The notes under the pieces were generated by a model. That model had not been told where the DNA came from. It was given only the letters and a program-made list of their open reading frames with translations, and did not search any database. Below are positions 34,606 through 45,706 of a stretch of 64,000 nt of DNA, piece by piece. The stretch is from Calendula officinalis (lineage: Eukaryota > Streptophyta > Magnoliopsida > Asterales > Asteraceae). The stretch covers positions 78,550,909 through 78,614,908 of the forward strand of contig OY970820.1 in the NCBI GenBank assembly GCA_963853835.1. The letters run 5' to 3'. The position numbers were made by a program, and so were the translations under genes. How positions within the stretch are numbered: the first letter of the stretch is position 1; every line of letters begins with the position of its first letter.

Positions 34606-34950
34606 TAATATTAAAGAAAAGAAGATATATTGCTAAATAACATGTGCAAGATGAGGCTTATTATTCCCATTTACTGGACTGAAGAGATTATTTCAGTCTT
34701 GTGTTGATAGTTAAAGTTTCTAATTTTCTATAGCCTATAGCTTTAATTGATATTGTTCATCTACTTATCATGAAATTAATTGGTTATCTTTTGTTTGTAG
34801 CCACATATAAAAGCTTATAATTTGCTTTTCATCTATTCGTTAAAGTTTTTAGGTCTTGAACCACGTAAGACATGATTTTTAACCGTCTTTCTTATGGTTA
34901 TATGACATGTGATTTTTGTGTACAATCACATGTGTGTAATTGTATATTTA

Positions 34951-35224
34951 GGTTGTGTATGTTTGCAGCTTAATGGAACCATTCAGCGCGAATCATTCAA
35001 CATTCAGTGTGTTTGTTTAGCGCCTCTGAATGAAGTATATGCTGAATGAGATAGCAAAAAGTGCTGAATCATTTTTCTATATAACATATGCTGAATCATT
35101 AAGCAGTCAGAATTCTTATAAAAAAGTTCTGCACAATAAACCAAGTTTTATATAAAACCTCTTAATCATTCAGACTGTTAAACCATTCAGCGCTTAATCA
35201 TTTTGTTTCCATCAAACAGCACCT
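34951..35224. mobile_element. MITE-like element (possible hAT)
   Basis: The ends are imperfect inverted repeats, AGGTTGTGTATGTTTG against AAGGTGCTGTTTGATG read from the right. The interior is rich in ATTCAG and CTGAAT motifs on both strands. No clear target duplication was found, so the class is tentative. Confidence 0.5.
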
Positions 35225-35531
35225 TAATCACATATGATGTTTTAGTACAATCACATGTGGTTATTACATTATGTGTTATTAACAAAAAAATAAATATTTT
35301 TTTAATTAAATAATAATAAAACATTAAAAATTAAAAAATAATTCTACAATAAATAATAAAAATTAATATTTTTTTAAACGATCGAAATACGCATCCATAT
35401 ATAAAATATGTGATTAATCCTGACCATTACTTATAATTAATCAATGATTGAGATTTGTCCTTTGGGACTACATAAAAATTAAGAGCTACTTTGAATACGA
35501 CTCGGGCTTGACAATCAGTAATTCACTATAT
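35225..35531. other. AT-rich intergenic DNA
   Basis: Short A/T runs only; nothing identified. Confidence 0.4.
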
Positions 35532-35682
35532 GTAACATCCTAAAACCCGGTCTAGCAATATGTTACATTTTGGTAAGTGTTATTTTATTATTTTCTATTT
35601 TATAAAATTTAATTGGATTTTTATTTGAATTATTAATATTTTTAACCTCGGGGTTAAAAATTTGCAAATACTGAGATAGATA

Positions 35683-35756
<74 letters not shown>

Positions 35757-37408
35757 TGATTTTTATATATCTGGATTTGCTTTTGAACCAGGGTTACAAC
35801 GGTATTTTCAGAATTAAAAAAAGAGTTCGTTTAGGGTTCCGAATTATACATCACAGTTTCACTATTATACTATAAATTTGAAAATTTGGGCCAGCTCAAG
35901 CTGACCACGTGTGAGTCTTGGGTTAGTTTCAAAATGTGGTCTTTATCTCAATCTCACTCTCTTGTTCTCTTCTCTGTTCGCTCGTTTCACACACAAAAAC
36001 ACACACTCTATTGAATTCTTGATTTCTAGAAAATTGGAGTTTCTATCTTTGAGGAATTTGAACCCTAATATCGAAATAGAGCAGAAAACAAGTAAGTAAT
36101 CATCTCTTCTTGTCCAGGGTTTCAGATTTGGTGTTCTTGAGTTATTGGGTAATTAGGGTTTTAGGGTTCTTAAGGGTTTTGATGATATTGATTAATTTAT
36201 AGGGTTTATGGTGTTAGTGATGTAGTATACATGACTACTTGATGATTGAGATTCAAATTTGTTGAGTAATCCATGAATCACCATGGGAGGTGATTCATGA
36301 TGAAGAAGATGATCATGACCTAGTTCTTGAATTGTGATAATTGTATTTAATTTGTTAAGTACATGTTAAGAAGTGTTAAGAACTTGAATTTTGATACATA
36401 ATTATAGAAATTGCAAGTTGAAGAGGGGTGTTTGAATAATTTGATGATTGGTAGGATTTTAATTAAGATCAAAATATATAAGGTTGACTTCGGTTGGAGT
36501 AAACATGGAATTGACTTGTAAATAGAATGATAATTGACTAAATTAAGTTTTGGTAATTAGTTAAGGTGTTGGTTTGCAATTACAAGGTATTAAAAGTGAA
36601 ATAGTTGGTTTATGTGTTTAAATTGTTGTCATTAGACATGTAATTAAGCTTTTGATTGCCCCTACAAGTATTTTATAACTTGAGGTTAATGATATAAGGG
36701 GTGGGAGTTGGATTCAATTGATTTGGTACAGTTTTAATAAAGTTAAGAATTTTGGCAGCATCAAAATTAGAAACACTGCTGTTTTGTAAAAATCATAGAA
36801 AGTAATTCGGAATTTAGTGTGGTCGGTACCATTGGAAAGGTATTCGATTCTACTTTCTAACAAAATTTGTTTTAGAACTAGATTTGAAGCTTAAATCAGT
36901 CAGATGAATGAAATGACATAAGTGTCAAGTTTTTATAAAAAAAAGTTATTTTCGGTGGGATTTTAACTTTAGTCAAAATCTGGAATTTGCCTTTGGTTGA
37001 CTGAGGAAGAGGTCAACTCTGAGATTTTAACATAAATTAGATGTTAATTGTGATTTGGTATTTAATATAAATGATAGTTAAAAGTATAGGGTACTAAAAT
37101 GGACCTTTTGACTCGTTTGGTCAAAATATGTCAAAATGGTGAAAATTGTGATTTCTTAGTCTTGATAATTGAATGTTAAATGTGTGGTTGTGCAATCTAA
37201 TGTTTATGAATTCATTCACTTAGCTTTATGCTAATCCCTCATCTCGTTAACTCTTTTCAAGTGTGACTGGTTGACTAAAGAGTCGGATTGGAAGAATATT
37301 TGTCGATGCTCTGATATTTTGAAAATGGGTCAAGCCTTGGGTTTAGTAACACTAGGTGTTTTCAAAACAGTTTAAGTATGTTTTATAAACTATTAATGCA
37401 GTGTTACA
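35532..37408. repeat. Possible solo LTR or LTR-like unit with TGTAACA ends
   Basis: It begins TGTAACATCC near 35532 and ends GTGTTACA at 37401-37408, an inverted terminal pair like LTR ends (TG...CA). The interior has a long (TA)n tract and a leader-like pyrimidine-rich segment (about 35935-36020). Flanking pentamers CTATA and CTAAA differ at one position, so the duplication is not proven. No coding region. Confidence 0.4.
35679..35753. repeat. (TA)n microsatellite, about 75 bp
   Basis: Nearly pure TA dinucleotide repeat interrupted only near its left end by GTA. It lies inside the TGTAACA-ended unit. Confidence 0.97.
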
Positions 37409-37961
37409 CTAAATATAAAGTAACCACTCACCAAAAACATAACGCTTGAGGATATCATATACGAAAACATGTGTGTGCACTTAATGTATAATATTAATTT
37501 TGTTGGTGTTCAACTAGTATTGCGTAAAGCACAACCTGCTCACATAACTGTTGAATTAGAATCATATTTTCTTTCTGGAAAGATGTCAATGAAGGAATCA
37601 GTGGTGCACATAATACATATATGTACATACTATATGTATGATTTTTTTAACCCTGTTAACCGAAGGATGAGATGACACAAATTCTGCTATCTTCTGTGCA
37701 TTATCCTGCCCAAGTTTAATAATGTAATTAGTTGAAGTTTAAGAAATTAAAAAATAAATGAAGAATGAAATAGAAATAAGAAGAGTAGGTAATTGTTGTT
37801 TTCCATTGTTTTGATTCCCCTTAAACACATGGGTGGTACTAAGGGGTGGGCATATGCTTACCCCAAATTTTTCCTCGAGATTATAACTTTTTATGGGTTA
37901 GTTTATTTTTTTCATTTTTGCTAATCAAAAGATCTATTATATATGAGTGATAACTATTAAG
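37409..37961. other. Short gene-free stretch
   Basis: A 68-codon plus ORF at 37469-37675 has no recognisable family. The rest is AT-rich. Confidence 0.35.
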
Positions 37962-39086
37962 TAGGGGTGGAAATTTAGGTCGGGTTCGGATTGGTGAGTT
38001 CGGGTTCGCGGGTCAGAAATGTTCAACCTGAAACCAACCCATTTATATAAACATGTTAGATATCTCAATCATAACCTGTTTAAATTCAACCCAAACCTAA
38101 CCTATTTAACCCGTTTAATTAAACAAGTTAAAAAGGGTCACACTGGTTATTATTCCACATATTCCTAATACCATAAAAACACACCAAAATTACTAAGAAC
38201 ATTCCAAAATAAACTTGATCAGTCCAAATGTCTGACTTTCTTCATCGATATTCATTGGATGTACGTCACCAAAATCCATTATCTAACCACAAAAATAATC
38301 TAGAAACATTATTTAATAATCAAAGAGTAATGGTATTTAGGCCTACCATTTACACCTACTTATAGGCCTACTCATTAGATGAAGACACGTGTCAAAATCA
38401 AAGGTTAATATTAGGAGAGAGAATTAGTGGAATACACATGTCATCCTATCAAGTAGGTAGGTCTATAAGTAGCTCTAAATGGTAGGACTAAATATTATTT
38501 CTCATAATCAAAACACACAAAATAATCAAGAAGCACCATTATCCATAACCAATTTGTATCTTGAAGACGTAAAGGAGAAGATGGTGAATCCAAAGTAGAA
38601 GAGTGGTTAGTGGAACAAGTTTGAGAGAAGATATATTAGCTGGATATATAATTATATCAAGATGGGATGAGTGTTGGAATGAACATTTTGGACGTCATTA
38701 ATTTCTAATGAAATAATGATGATTATCAATTTGAAAGCAATAATGATGATTTTCACTTTTCAAGATAGCGTTTTAAGTTTTCTAAATATAATATTTTGTC
38801 CTTTGTATTCTTCCGTTTAACTCTTTTAGTTGCTACGTAATCACTAGTTATATTTAAACTAATTATTTTAATATATACTTTTTAAACATATTATAATAAT
38901 TAAATGGGTTGTCAGGTTGTCCATTTAAATAATCATCAACCCGAACCTAACCTGTTTAATAAACATGCCAGTTACCTTACCTCGACCCAAGACTGACCCA
39001 AAATAATTTTAACTCAATCGTAACCTAATTACTTTCGTGTCGATTTCAGCTCGGATTTCGTGTCAGGTTAGAAATTGTCACCCGTA
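37962..39086. mobile_element. hAT-type element with TAGGGGTG ends, 1125 bp
   Basis: It starts TAGGGGTGGAAATTT and ends AATTGTCACCCGTA. The flanks are the perfect 8-bp repeat CTATTAAG (37954-37961 and 39087-39094). Near both ends it carries GGGTTCGG or AACCCGAACC-type motifs. It has been interrupted by the 179-bp MITE at 38325. No transposase was seen. Confidence 0.8.
38325..38503. mobile_element. Mutator-like MITE, 179 bp, 9-bp target duplication
   Basis: The ends are GAGTAATGGTATTTAGGCC and, read from the right, GAGAAATAATATTTAGTCC. Perfect flanking 9-bp repeat ATAATCAAA (38316-38324 and 38504-38512). It sits inside the hAT element, so it inserted later. Confidence 0.9.
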
Positions 39087-39304
39087 CTATTAAGTTGTAT
39101 CTTACCTATGACTTGCACCAAAATCTTTTGCCCACCTTAGAAAAAATTCGGCAAGTCAAACATTTTTGCGCGCCTTTAAATAAATTTCTAATATCGCCCC
39201 TGCTTAAACAAATCCAACAATTAAAATGCGCCAACCAGTTACCTTGTGCATTTTTGAAGGAAATACAACTACTTTGCCAACTTGTTTTAAATATAATGTA
39301 ATAA

Positions 39305-39335
39305 ACTAGCAGGGTACCCGCACGATGCGGCGGCT
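39305..39335 (-). mobile_element. Helitron 3' end, minus orientation
   Basis: Plus-strand ACTAGCAGGGTACCC then GCACGATGCGGCGG. Read on the minus strand this is a GCATCGTGC hairpin followed by GGTACCCTGCTAGT, the same wording as the plus-strand terminus at 43355. A decayed second copy (ATAGTAGGATACCCGCGC) lies near 39403. Confidence 0.7.
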
Positions 39336-40199
39336 GGTACCCTGTGTAACTATATTTTGTGGCTAGCAAATGTTATTTGGTTACATGTTTTTTTCTACCA
39401 ATAGTAGGATACCCGCGCTATGTGATGATAACAGAGATGAGGAAGAAGATGTGACGAGTCATAGCAAGGTTAGTGGTATCTAAGACGCGATAAGAATTTG
39501 AATACACAGCAATTAACTTGTTATGAGTATACATCCTTAATGACTCATTTCAACATAATGACATGAAATTAGTTTTCAAAAATAAAAAATAAAAAATAAA
39601 CTCACTTCTAATTATGATTTACCACCGAATTATTTATACTTTCCATAAAACTTCTACAAAATTCACAAATATCAACAAATCATGATCAATAGTCCCACCT
39701 CACCTGAATTACAAGGATACAAATGTTTATGTGTTTAAAATTGAACCCGAACTAAACTAAAACAAAATAAAAAGCATTTCAATCCCAAACTCAACAAACC
39801 TAAAAATAAACAAGACAAGACAAAAAAATCTAAAAGTTTAAAATTTGTACTATACCATTAAGTTTTCCCTATATAACATGACATTGAAGCATAATAAATG
39901 TTCCCGAGATGTAATCTATAAGAAAAATACAATGCTTAGATCTGATTATATGCAAATGTCTTATTAAACAGCCGGCGAATGTAAACAACTTGAAGTCCAC
40001 TTCCAAGATCCTGTAAAATGTACTCTGCAATTGTGTAAAAGATTATCCTTTTAAGTGTGCTCTGGTGCACCAAAACACCCTTCAAAAAATGACAAAATAG
40101 ATGGAAACTTTGTGGTCCAGAATTAATCTGATGCATGATCAAAATACAAAATCTAAGCATTGTCATAGATTTTTTGTTACAAAAGCATACTACTGTAAC
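39336..40199. other. Gene-free stretch, possible Helitron body
   Basis: A 76-codon minus ORF at 39936-40166 has no family I recognise. No other feature seen. Confidence 0.35.
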
Positions 40200-40894
40200 T
40201 AGGGGTGTTCAAAAATAACCGAAAAAACGGGTATCCGAAGAAATATCCGATACCCGAAATCCGGATACCCGAAAATCCACGTACCCGAAAATCCGGTTAC
40301 CCGGAATCCGGGTACCCGGATTTCGGGTATCGGATACCACTAGTGTTTTTCTAAAGAAACGGGTAATCGGGTACCCGGTACCCGAATTTTATTTTTCCAA
40401 CTTCTTTTTTTTATATACATTTTATATTTTTATTAGACATTAATTATCATTAGATATGGGCATATGTTTGACTCCTTTTGACAAATGCCCAAAATCTAAA
40501 ACTCTATCTCAATTTTCATGTACAAACCGTCTCATTCTCGCCTCCGTCGTTGTATCATGGTCTTGAATCATTGGATATCTTTAAAGATTTTATCAGATTC
40601 ATTACTAGTGACGATTTTTCTTTAAAGAAATCATACCATGAATTTTTAATAACATATTTAGCAATAAAATTTACAGAATTTAAATATATAAACAATTGCG
40701 ACTTCAATTTATGTTAATTTTTGTGATAAAGAAATTATAATTTCGGGTATCGGGTACCCGGTTTCGGGTACGCGGAAATTCGGGTAGCCGAAAACCGGGT
40801 ACCCGGAAATTCGGGTACGGGTATCGGGTACCTAGATCTACTATCCGAATTTTCGGGGTACCCGGTTTTCGGGTACCCGGATTGAACACCCCTA
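40200..40894. mobile_element. hAT-type element with palindromic array (CGGGTACCCG), 695 bp
   Basis: The termini are TAGGGGTGTTCAA and TTGAACACCCCTA, and the 8-bp duplication ACTGTAAC is perfect (40192-40199 and 40895-40902). Its first 190 bp and last 155 bp are made of overlapping GGGTACCCG and CCCGAAAATCCGG-type units, whereas the element at 11931 uses GGATATCCG. The middle is AT-rich and non-coding. Confidence 0.92.
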
Positions 40895-42900
40895 ACTGTA
40901 ACACCTCAAATTTTGGTAAAAGTCTAAAATAAAATAATTAAATAAGAGTAACTCGTAAATAAGTCCCACTAAGATAAAATTGATTATTCAAATATTAAAT
41001 GCGGAAAAACGTTTGAATATAAAAATAAAGTTTTAAATAATAAAAAAGGTCCACATCAGCACTCAGTAATAGAGAGTTGTCATCCGTCTACCTTCTCCTT
41101 TCCTTTGTTGGTACCTGAAACAATGTGTGGGAAAATTTGGGGTTAGCTAAAGTTGAGTGAATATTCTACAAAATGTACATAAGTATAAACACACAGCACA
41201 TGAGGGCACATAGGTGAACTCCTACTCAGTTAATTACTATATTTAATGATCTCTTTTAATTTATATAGTGCGCTACGTTTAGCCAAAACTCAGATAGGCA
41301 TTAAGCCAAAACTCAGAAAGGCATTAAGCCAAAACTCAGATGTTTATTTATTATATTTTAACTCTTTAACATAATTAACTCAGATCACTCTAACACATAG
41401 TAGCATAGAATGACTCTGTACCGAGCTCATATACTCAGACACATATGTCTCAGATCATAAGTAAATGCAAAATACTCAGACACACAGATAGCAGATCAAT
41501 CACACAACAGTCAAAACAGTTCAAGCATTTAATCACATAAGTCATGCACATATGAATATAGTTGAATATACGGTGAGAATACTCACCTCGATAACGTAAG
41601 CTCCGAAGAATTCTCAGCAGCCTGATGCACACAAATGCTACCTCTTAGATGGCCCTAAAGCACGCAAGAAAACCCGGATTAAAAGTCAACCCAAAAACCC
41701 ATTTTCATAAAAATCTGACAGCACTTGTCAGTATCACAGAAATAGCTATAACTCCCAAACCGTATGGTTAATAATTCCAAAATATTTAAAGTAACTAGAT
41801 AACTCAGAAAGCTACAACTCATTTCAACGACCAGAGACCCAATTCTGATCAGAAGGGTCTCGAAACAGCCGCTCAACAGAACATCTATGTGCTGAAATTT
41901 CAACACCGACGTCCTGTGCGGTTCTGCCGGTAACTCTTGGACCGTACATCGGCTCGTGATCCATAAGATATCAACGGAAAGCTCAGAATGTAAACTCCGA
42001 AAGTCGAGAAGGCCCAGGATCATGATTCTGTCCCGAAGCAGGTCAAAATCCGTCCCGAACATAGATGACAGAATCAGCCAGAAAGTGAATTTATCAAGAC
42101 GGCTCCCGGTGTCCGAGCCTCGGATACAACGGTCATCGCGACCCAGTCAAATCTAACTGAAAATTGAACAATAAACAATTATCAACAATATTAACCCGAG
42201 AATCAAAAACTCAAAACCCAATTTAAAGCAAAACTTAATCTTTGAGCTTGGCTTGGGAATAACTCAATACCACAACACAACGAAATAAAGACCGAGAATT
42301 ACCTCTACCATGATTTTACATATGATCCTTTCTTTTGACGTAATACTATTGACCGAAACAAAACTCCACTACGTCACCAACCAATTTTTTTGGATGCTTC
42401 ATGGAATAAAGAAAAGAAAAGTGACACCAGTTATTTTTTGCCTTACCGCCATAAAAAATTCTAACATTCTTTTCTTGCTTCTGCCTTCGATAAAACAATA
42501 CGAGGGCTGGCGATTTCTTTTGTCCGAACGGGAAAAAAGGATAGGGCTTACTAATGGACCCTTTAAATTCTTATTAGGCCTTAAGCCCAAAAACAAATAA
42601 AACCCGACAACAAAAGATTAAACTTTGGTCTTGGCCTTCGCCCGACACAACTAGATATTTGACAACATAAAATTCGGCTTTGGCCAGCCCGACTCAAAGA
42701 ACACAAAACCCGACTCGTTTAAAGTTATTTAGAACCCGAAACGTCTAATAATTTGCATGACATCTAACCGATACCAGACATATAATTAATTATAAAATAT
42801 CCAACTAGTTAAAACGTACAAGTGATAACGAACCGTCTAACTTCATTATAATTAATTTACTAATTATTTAATTTAAATTTAAATATAATGATTAAATTAA

Positions 42901-43354
42901 TCTTACTACTTACTAATGCATTTAGGCCTACCTCTTTTAGTAAGTTTAAGGAGCTCGTTAATTTTAAGTTTAAGGAGATTTCCACTTTTAGTAAGTTGTT
43001 TAACTAAAAAAATAAAGTGTTGCTTACAGGATTCGAACACAAGACCTCTCCTAAGTAGTCACTGTGTGTTAACCACTTCAACTACTTGATTATTTTGATT
43101 TATTCCAGATACTAACATATATAAGCTTTAACGTCACCAGAACTAAACCATCATTTCTCTATTTAAAAGGTCCATATTTACTTTCACAAAAATAGCCAAT
43201 TTCGGATCTGATCCTACCATCACTAATGTCAGCACCTACCATCACTACGCACCACCACTCATTACCATCGCTATTGTCACTACCACCGGTACTGTCGTCG
43301 CTTCGAAATATAGTTACGCGTACCCGTCGCCGCATTGCGCGGATACCCTGCTAG
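42901..43354 (+). mobile_element. Small non-autonomous Helitron, 454 bp
   Basis: The 3' end is well formed: CGCCGCATTGCGCGG hairpin, then ATACCCTGCTAG with host T at 43355. The 5' candidate is TCTTACTACTTACTAATG at 42901, preceded by A, as Helitrons insert between A and T. The 5' end is a proposal based on motif only. Confidence 0.55.
43007..43088 (-). mobile_element. tRNA-like SINE remnant
   Basis: On the minus strand an A box TAGTTGAAGTGG (43073-43084) stands about 35 bp before a B box GTTCGAATCC (43029-43038). It lies within the proposed Helitron and ends in an A/T-rich tail. It lacks a full tRNA fold. Confidence 0.5.
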
Positions 43355-43391
43355 TATTATTTAATTATTAAATTTCAAGGCGTTACAATTA

Positions 43392-43649
43392 CAATTCATA
43401 TAGCATTCAAGAACATACCCGGTTCATACTTGCATGCATCTATGTTGAATTTTTTATTGGAATTCAGGTCGTTTTTAAGGGCACCAGTTCATAGTTAAAA
43501 GAAAAGTTGTACCTACACCAGTTTTTAGGAGCAAAGCTACACCACCTTGGAGCATTTCAAGAATTATATAATTGTTCATTTTGTTGTATCGAATTCTCAA
43601 GACATGCATATTTTTTTATTTAAACCGAAAAAAAAAGTTAGTTGGTGCA
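43392..43649. other. Gap between the LTR-like unit and a copia element
   Basis: About 260 bp without a recognisable gene; its last five bases (GTGCA) are the target site of the next element. Confidence 0.4.
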
Positions 43650-43804
43650 TAATAGAGGAAAGAATTGTGTATATTGTATTGTGAATAATAACGAGTACAA
43701 GGGGTCCTATATATAGGGCTGTAAACCTCAAAAACTAGAAAGAATTATATACATAAATAGGAAATAATCAAGGCAGTAATCAAGGCATAAATCTTGGTCT
43801 AATA
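43650..43804 (-). repeat. 3' LTR of the deleted copia element
   Basis: 155 bp, nearly identical to 45547-45701. It is preceded, on the coding strand, by a purine tract (TTGAGGGGGGA). Confidence 0.93.
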
Positions 43805-44127
43805 TCCCCCCTCAAGCTAATGCCGGGAAGAAACCTTTAGCTTGGACCTCAAAAATTGAAACCGTTGTGAGGATAGAGGTTTTGTAAATATATCTGCAAT
43901 CTGATTATCTGTCTTTATAAACTGTATTGTGAGTTGTTTACGAGCGACCCTTTCTCTGACAAAATGAAAATCAATCTCCACATGTTTTGTGCGGGCATGA
44001 AATACGGGGTTGGTTGATAAGTAAGTGGCTCCTAAATTGTCACACTATAAGATAGGTGAAGATGTGATAGGACCGTGAAGCTCCTTTAGGAGAGCCTCAA
44101 GCCAAGTTAGCTCTGCAACGGTGTCAG

Positions 44128-44813
44128 CTAAAGCTTTATATTCTGATTCCGTAGATGATCAAGAGACAGTTTGTTGTTTGCGGGCACGCCATGAAATGAG
44201 ATTGGATCCAAGGTAGATGGAAAATCCCCCCATGGACTGACGATATCGAGTGATCCAGCCCAATCAGCATCCGAAAAGGCCGTAAGAGGATGTTTGTGAG
44301 AATCAGTGTAGGCATGAATTGTGGATGCTGATTTTTGTTGAATTAGTAGACCAAGATCGGTTGTCCCTTGAAGATATCGAACAATTATTTTGGCCGCAGA
44401 CCAATGATTTTCTGTTGGTGAGTGCATAAATTGACAAACTTTGTTGACCGCGAATGTGAATTCCGGTCTGGTAAGAGTGAGGTACTGTAGAGCCCCAACG
44501 ATTTGTCTGAATTTTACCGGATTATCAAATAATGGACTATCTCCAAGAGCCAAATTGGAGTCAGGGGTCATAGGAGAGTCAACCGGTTTGGATTGGGAGA
44601 GACATGCTTTGTTAATTATGTCAATAATATATTTTTTTGTGAGAGAATCAAGTCAACACCTTTAAAAATGACTTCAATGCCCAGAAAATATGAAAGACGA
44701 CCCATGTCTAGGATCGCAAAGATAGTACTTAGGCGTTGAATGATGTTGTCAACAAGCTGGGAATTGTTGCCAGTGATGATAATGTCATCTACATAAACAA
44801 ACATATATAACAA
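44128..44813 (-). pseudogene. Copia RT end and RNase H fragment
   Basis: Two frames. 44616-44813 begins with the RT box YVDDIIITGNN and runs through LSYFLGIEV. 44128-44571 carries the connection region (RQIVGALQYLTLTRP, then VRYLQGTTDLGL) and the start of RNase H (FSDADWAGS), after which the frame is lost. Frameshifts separate the pieces, so no product is expected. Confidence 0.88.
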
Positions 44814-45463
44814 ATGGGGGCAGTCTTCTTTGTCATGTATTCATGGTCTGCAAGAAGACCTGGTAATTCCAGAAGTGTGACTGAAGGATGTCGGGCAACA
44901 AGGGTGGGTTTTAAAATGTTGTATTCTTCCCTGAGACCTGAAATAATTAGCATGACAACATCTTTTTCTGGCATAGCAGCACCAATGTTGGATAGTGCAT
45001 CATTATATTCTTGGGCTCGGGTGATATAGTCAGCAGAGGTTTCATCAGGTTGCATCTCCATTTTCAGGAGTTGTGTTCTTAATGTGTATTCTCGAGAAGA
45101 AGTGTGAGGTGCATAGGCACGATCTAGAGAGATCCATAGATCTCGAGAGGTTTCACCTTGTATGTGTTTGAAGGAGGTTTCAGAGATTGTGGATAGTAGG
45201 AGCATGTGGATGTGGGCATCATTGGAAACCCAAGCCAGGTACTCGGGGTTTGATTGTTGTGTAGGTGGGGTGGAGGTGGTTACAGTAATGGTTTTGGATG
45301 GACAGGAACAAGATCCATCAATATAAGGATACAAACCATTTGTAACGAGAAATGGTTTGATCATGGTTTTCCAGTGACCATGATTGGAGGGGCTCAGTTT
45401 GAAACCGAATTTGTGAGAGTTGTGAATGGTTTTCTCTGCTGTGGTGAAAGAGGTGATAGCCAT
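44789..45463 (-). CDS. Copia gag ORF, 224 codons
   Basis: MAITSFTTAEKTIH at the start is followed by a gag of the UBN2/retrotran-gag type (NHGHWKTMIKPFLVTNGLYP, then REYTLRTQLLKMEMQPDETS and ISGLREEYNILKPTLV). At its 3' end it runs directly into RT-derived sequence in another frame, the point of the internal deletion. The zinc knuckle, if the family had one, is gone. The ORF itself is open and could be translated, but nothing shows that it is. Confidence 0.85.
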   Translation of the reverse strand: MAITSFTTAEKTIHNSHKFGFKLSPSNHGHWKTMIKPFLVTNGLYPYIDGSCSCPSKTITVTTSTPPTQQSNPEYLAWVSNDAHIHMLLLSTISETSFKHIQGETSRDLWISLDRAYAPHTSSREYTLRTQLLKMEMQPDETSADYITRAQEYNDALSNIGAAMPEKDVVMLIISGLREEYNILKPTLVARHPSVTLLELPGLLADHEYMTKKTAPICYICLFM

Positions 45464-45546
45464 TGTTGGCTTATATGGTTGGGAATGAAGGGAAGGCTGT
45501 CGGCGATTAGGGTTTGACTATTTTAGAGCGTGAGGCTTTGATACCA

Positions 45547-45701
45547 TAATAGAGGAAAGAATTGTGTATATTGTATTGTGAATAATAACGAGTACAAGGG
45601 GTCCTATATATAGGACTGTAAACCTCTAAAACTAGAAAGGATTATATACATAAATAGGAAATAATCAAGGCAGTAATCAAGGCATAAATCTTGGTCTAAT
45701 A
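45547..45701 (-). repeat. 5' LTR of the deleted copia element
   Basis: 155 bp. The primer binding site follows without a spacer on the coding strand. Confidence 0.93.
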
Positions 45702-45706
45702 GTGCA

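Larger units (their letters stand above)
40898..43391 (-). repeat. LTR-like unit with TGTAACA ends, holding a Helitron
   Basis: The outer ends are TGTAACACCTCAAATTT at 40898 and, read from the other side, TGTAACGCCTTGAAATTT at 43391. No coding region. A 22-23 bp unit with GCCAAAACTCAGATAGGCATT is repeated about 2.5 times at 41280-41342. The layout resembles the unit at 35532, in reverse orientation. Calling it a solo LTR or LARD is inference. Confidence 0.4.
43650..45701 (-). mobile_element. Internally deleted Ty1/copia element, 2.05 kb
   Basis: Two 155-bp LTRs (43650-43804 and 45547-45701) differ at three positions by my count. The target duplication GTGCA is perfect (43645-43649 and 45702-45706). 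The primer site TGGTATCAAAGCC (minus, 45534-45546) fits initiator tRNA-Met, and a polypurine tract adjoins the other LTR. Gag is largely present. Protease, integrase and the first half of RT are gone. The LTRs run TATTAG...CTATTA and not TG...CA. Confidence 0.93.

Noticed and set aside
39936..40166. 76-codon minus ORF tested as a further cystathionine beta-lyase exon
   Set aside because: The translation does not match any part of that enzyme.
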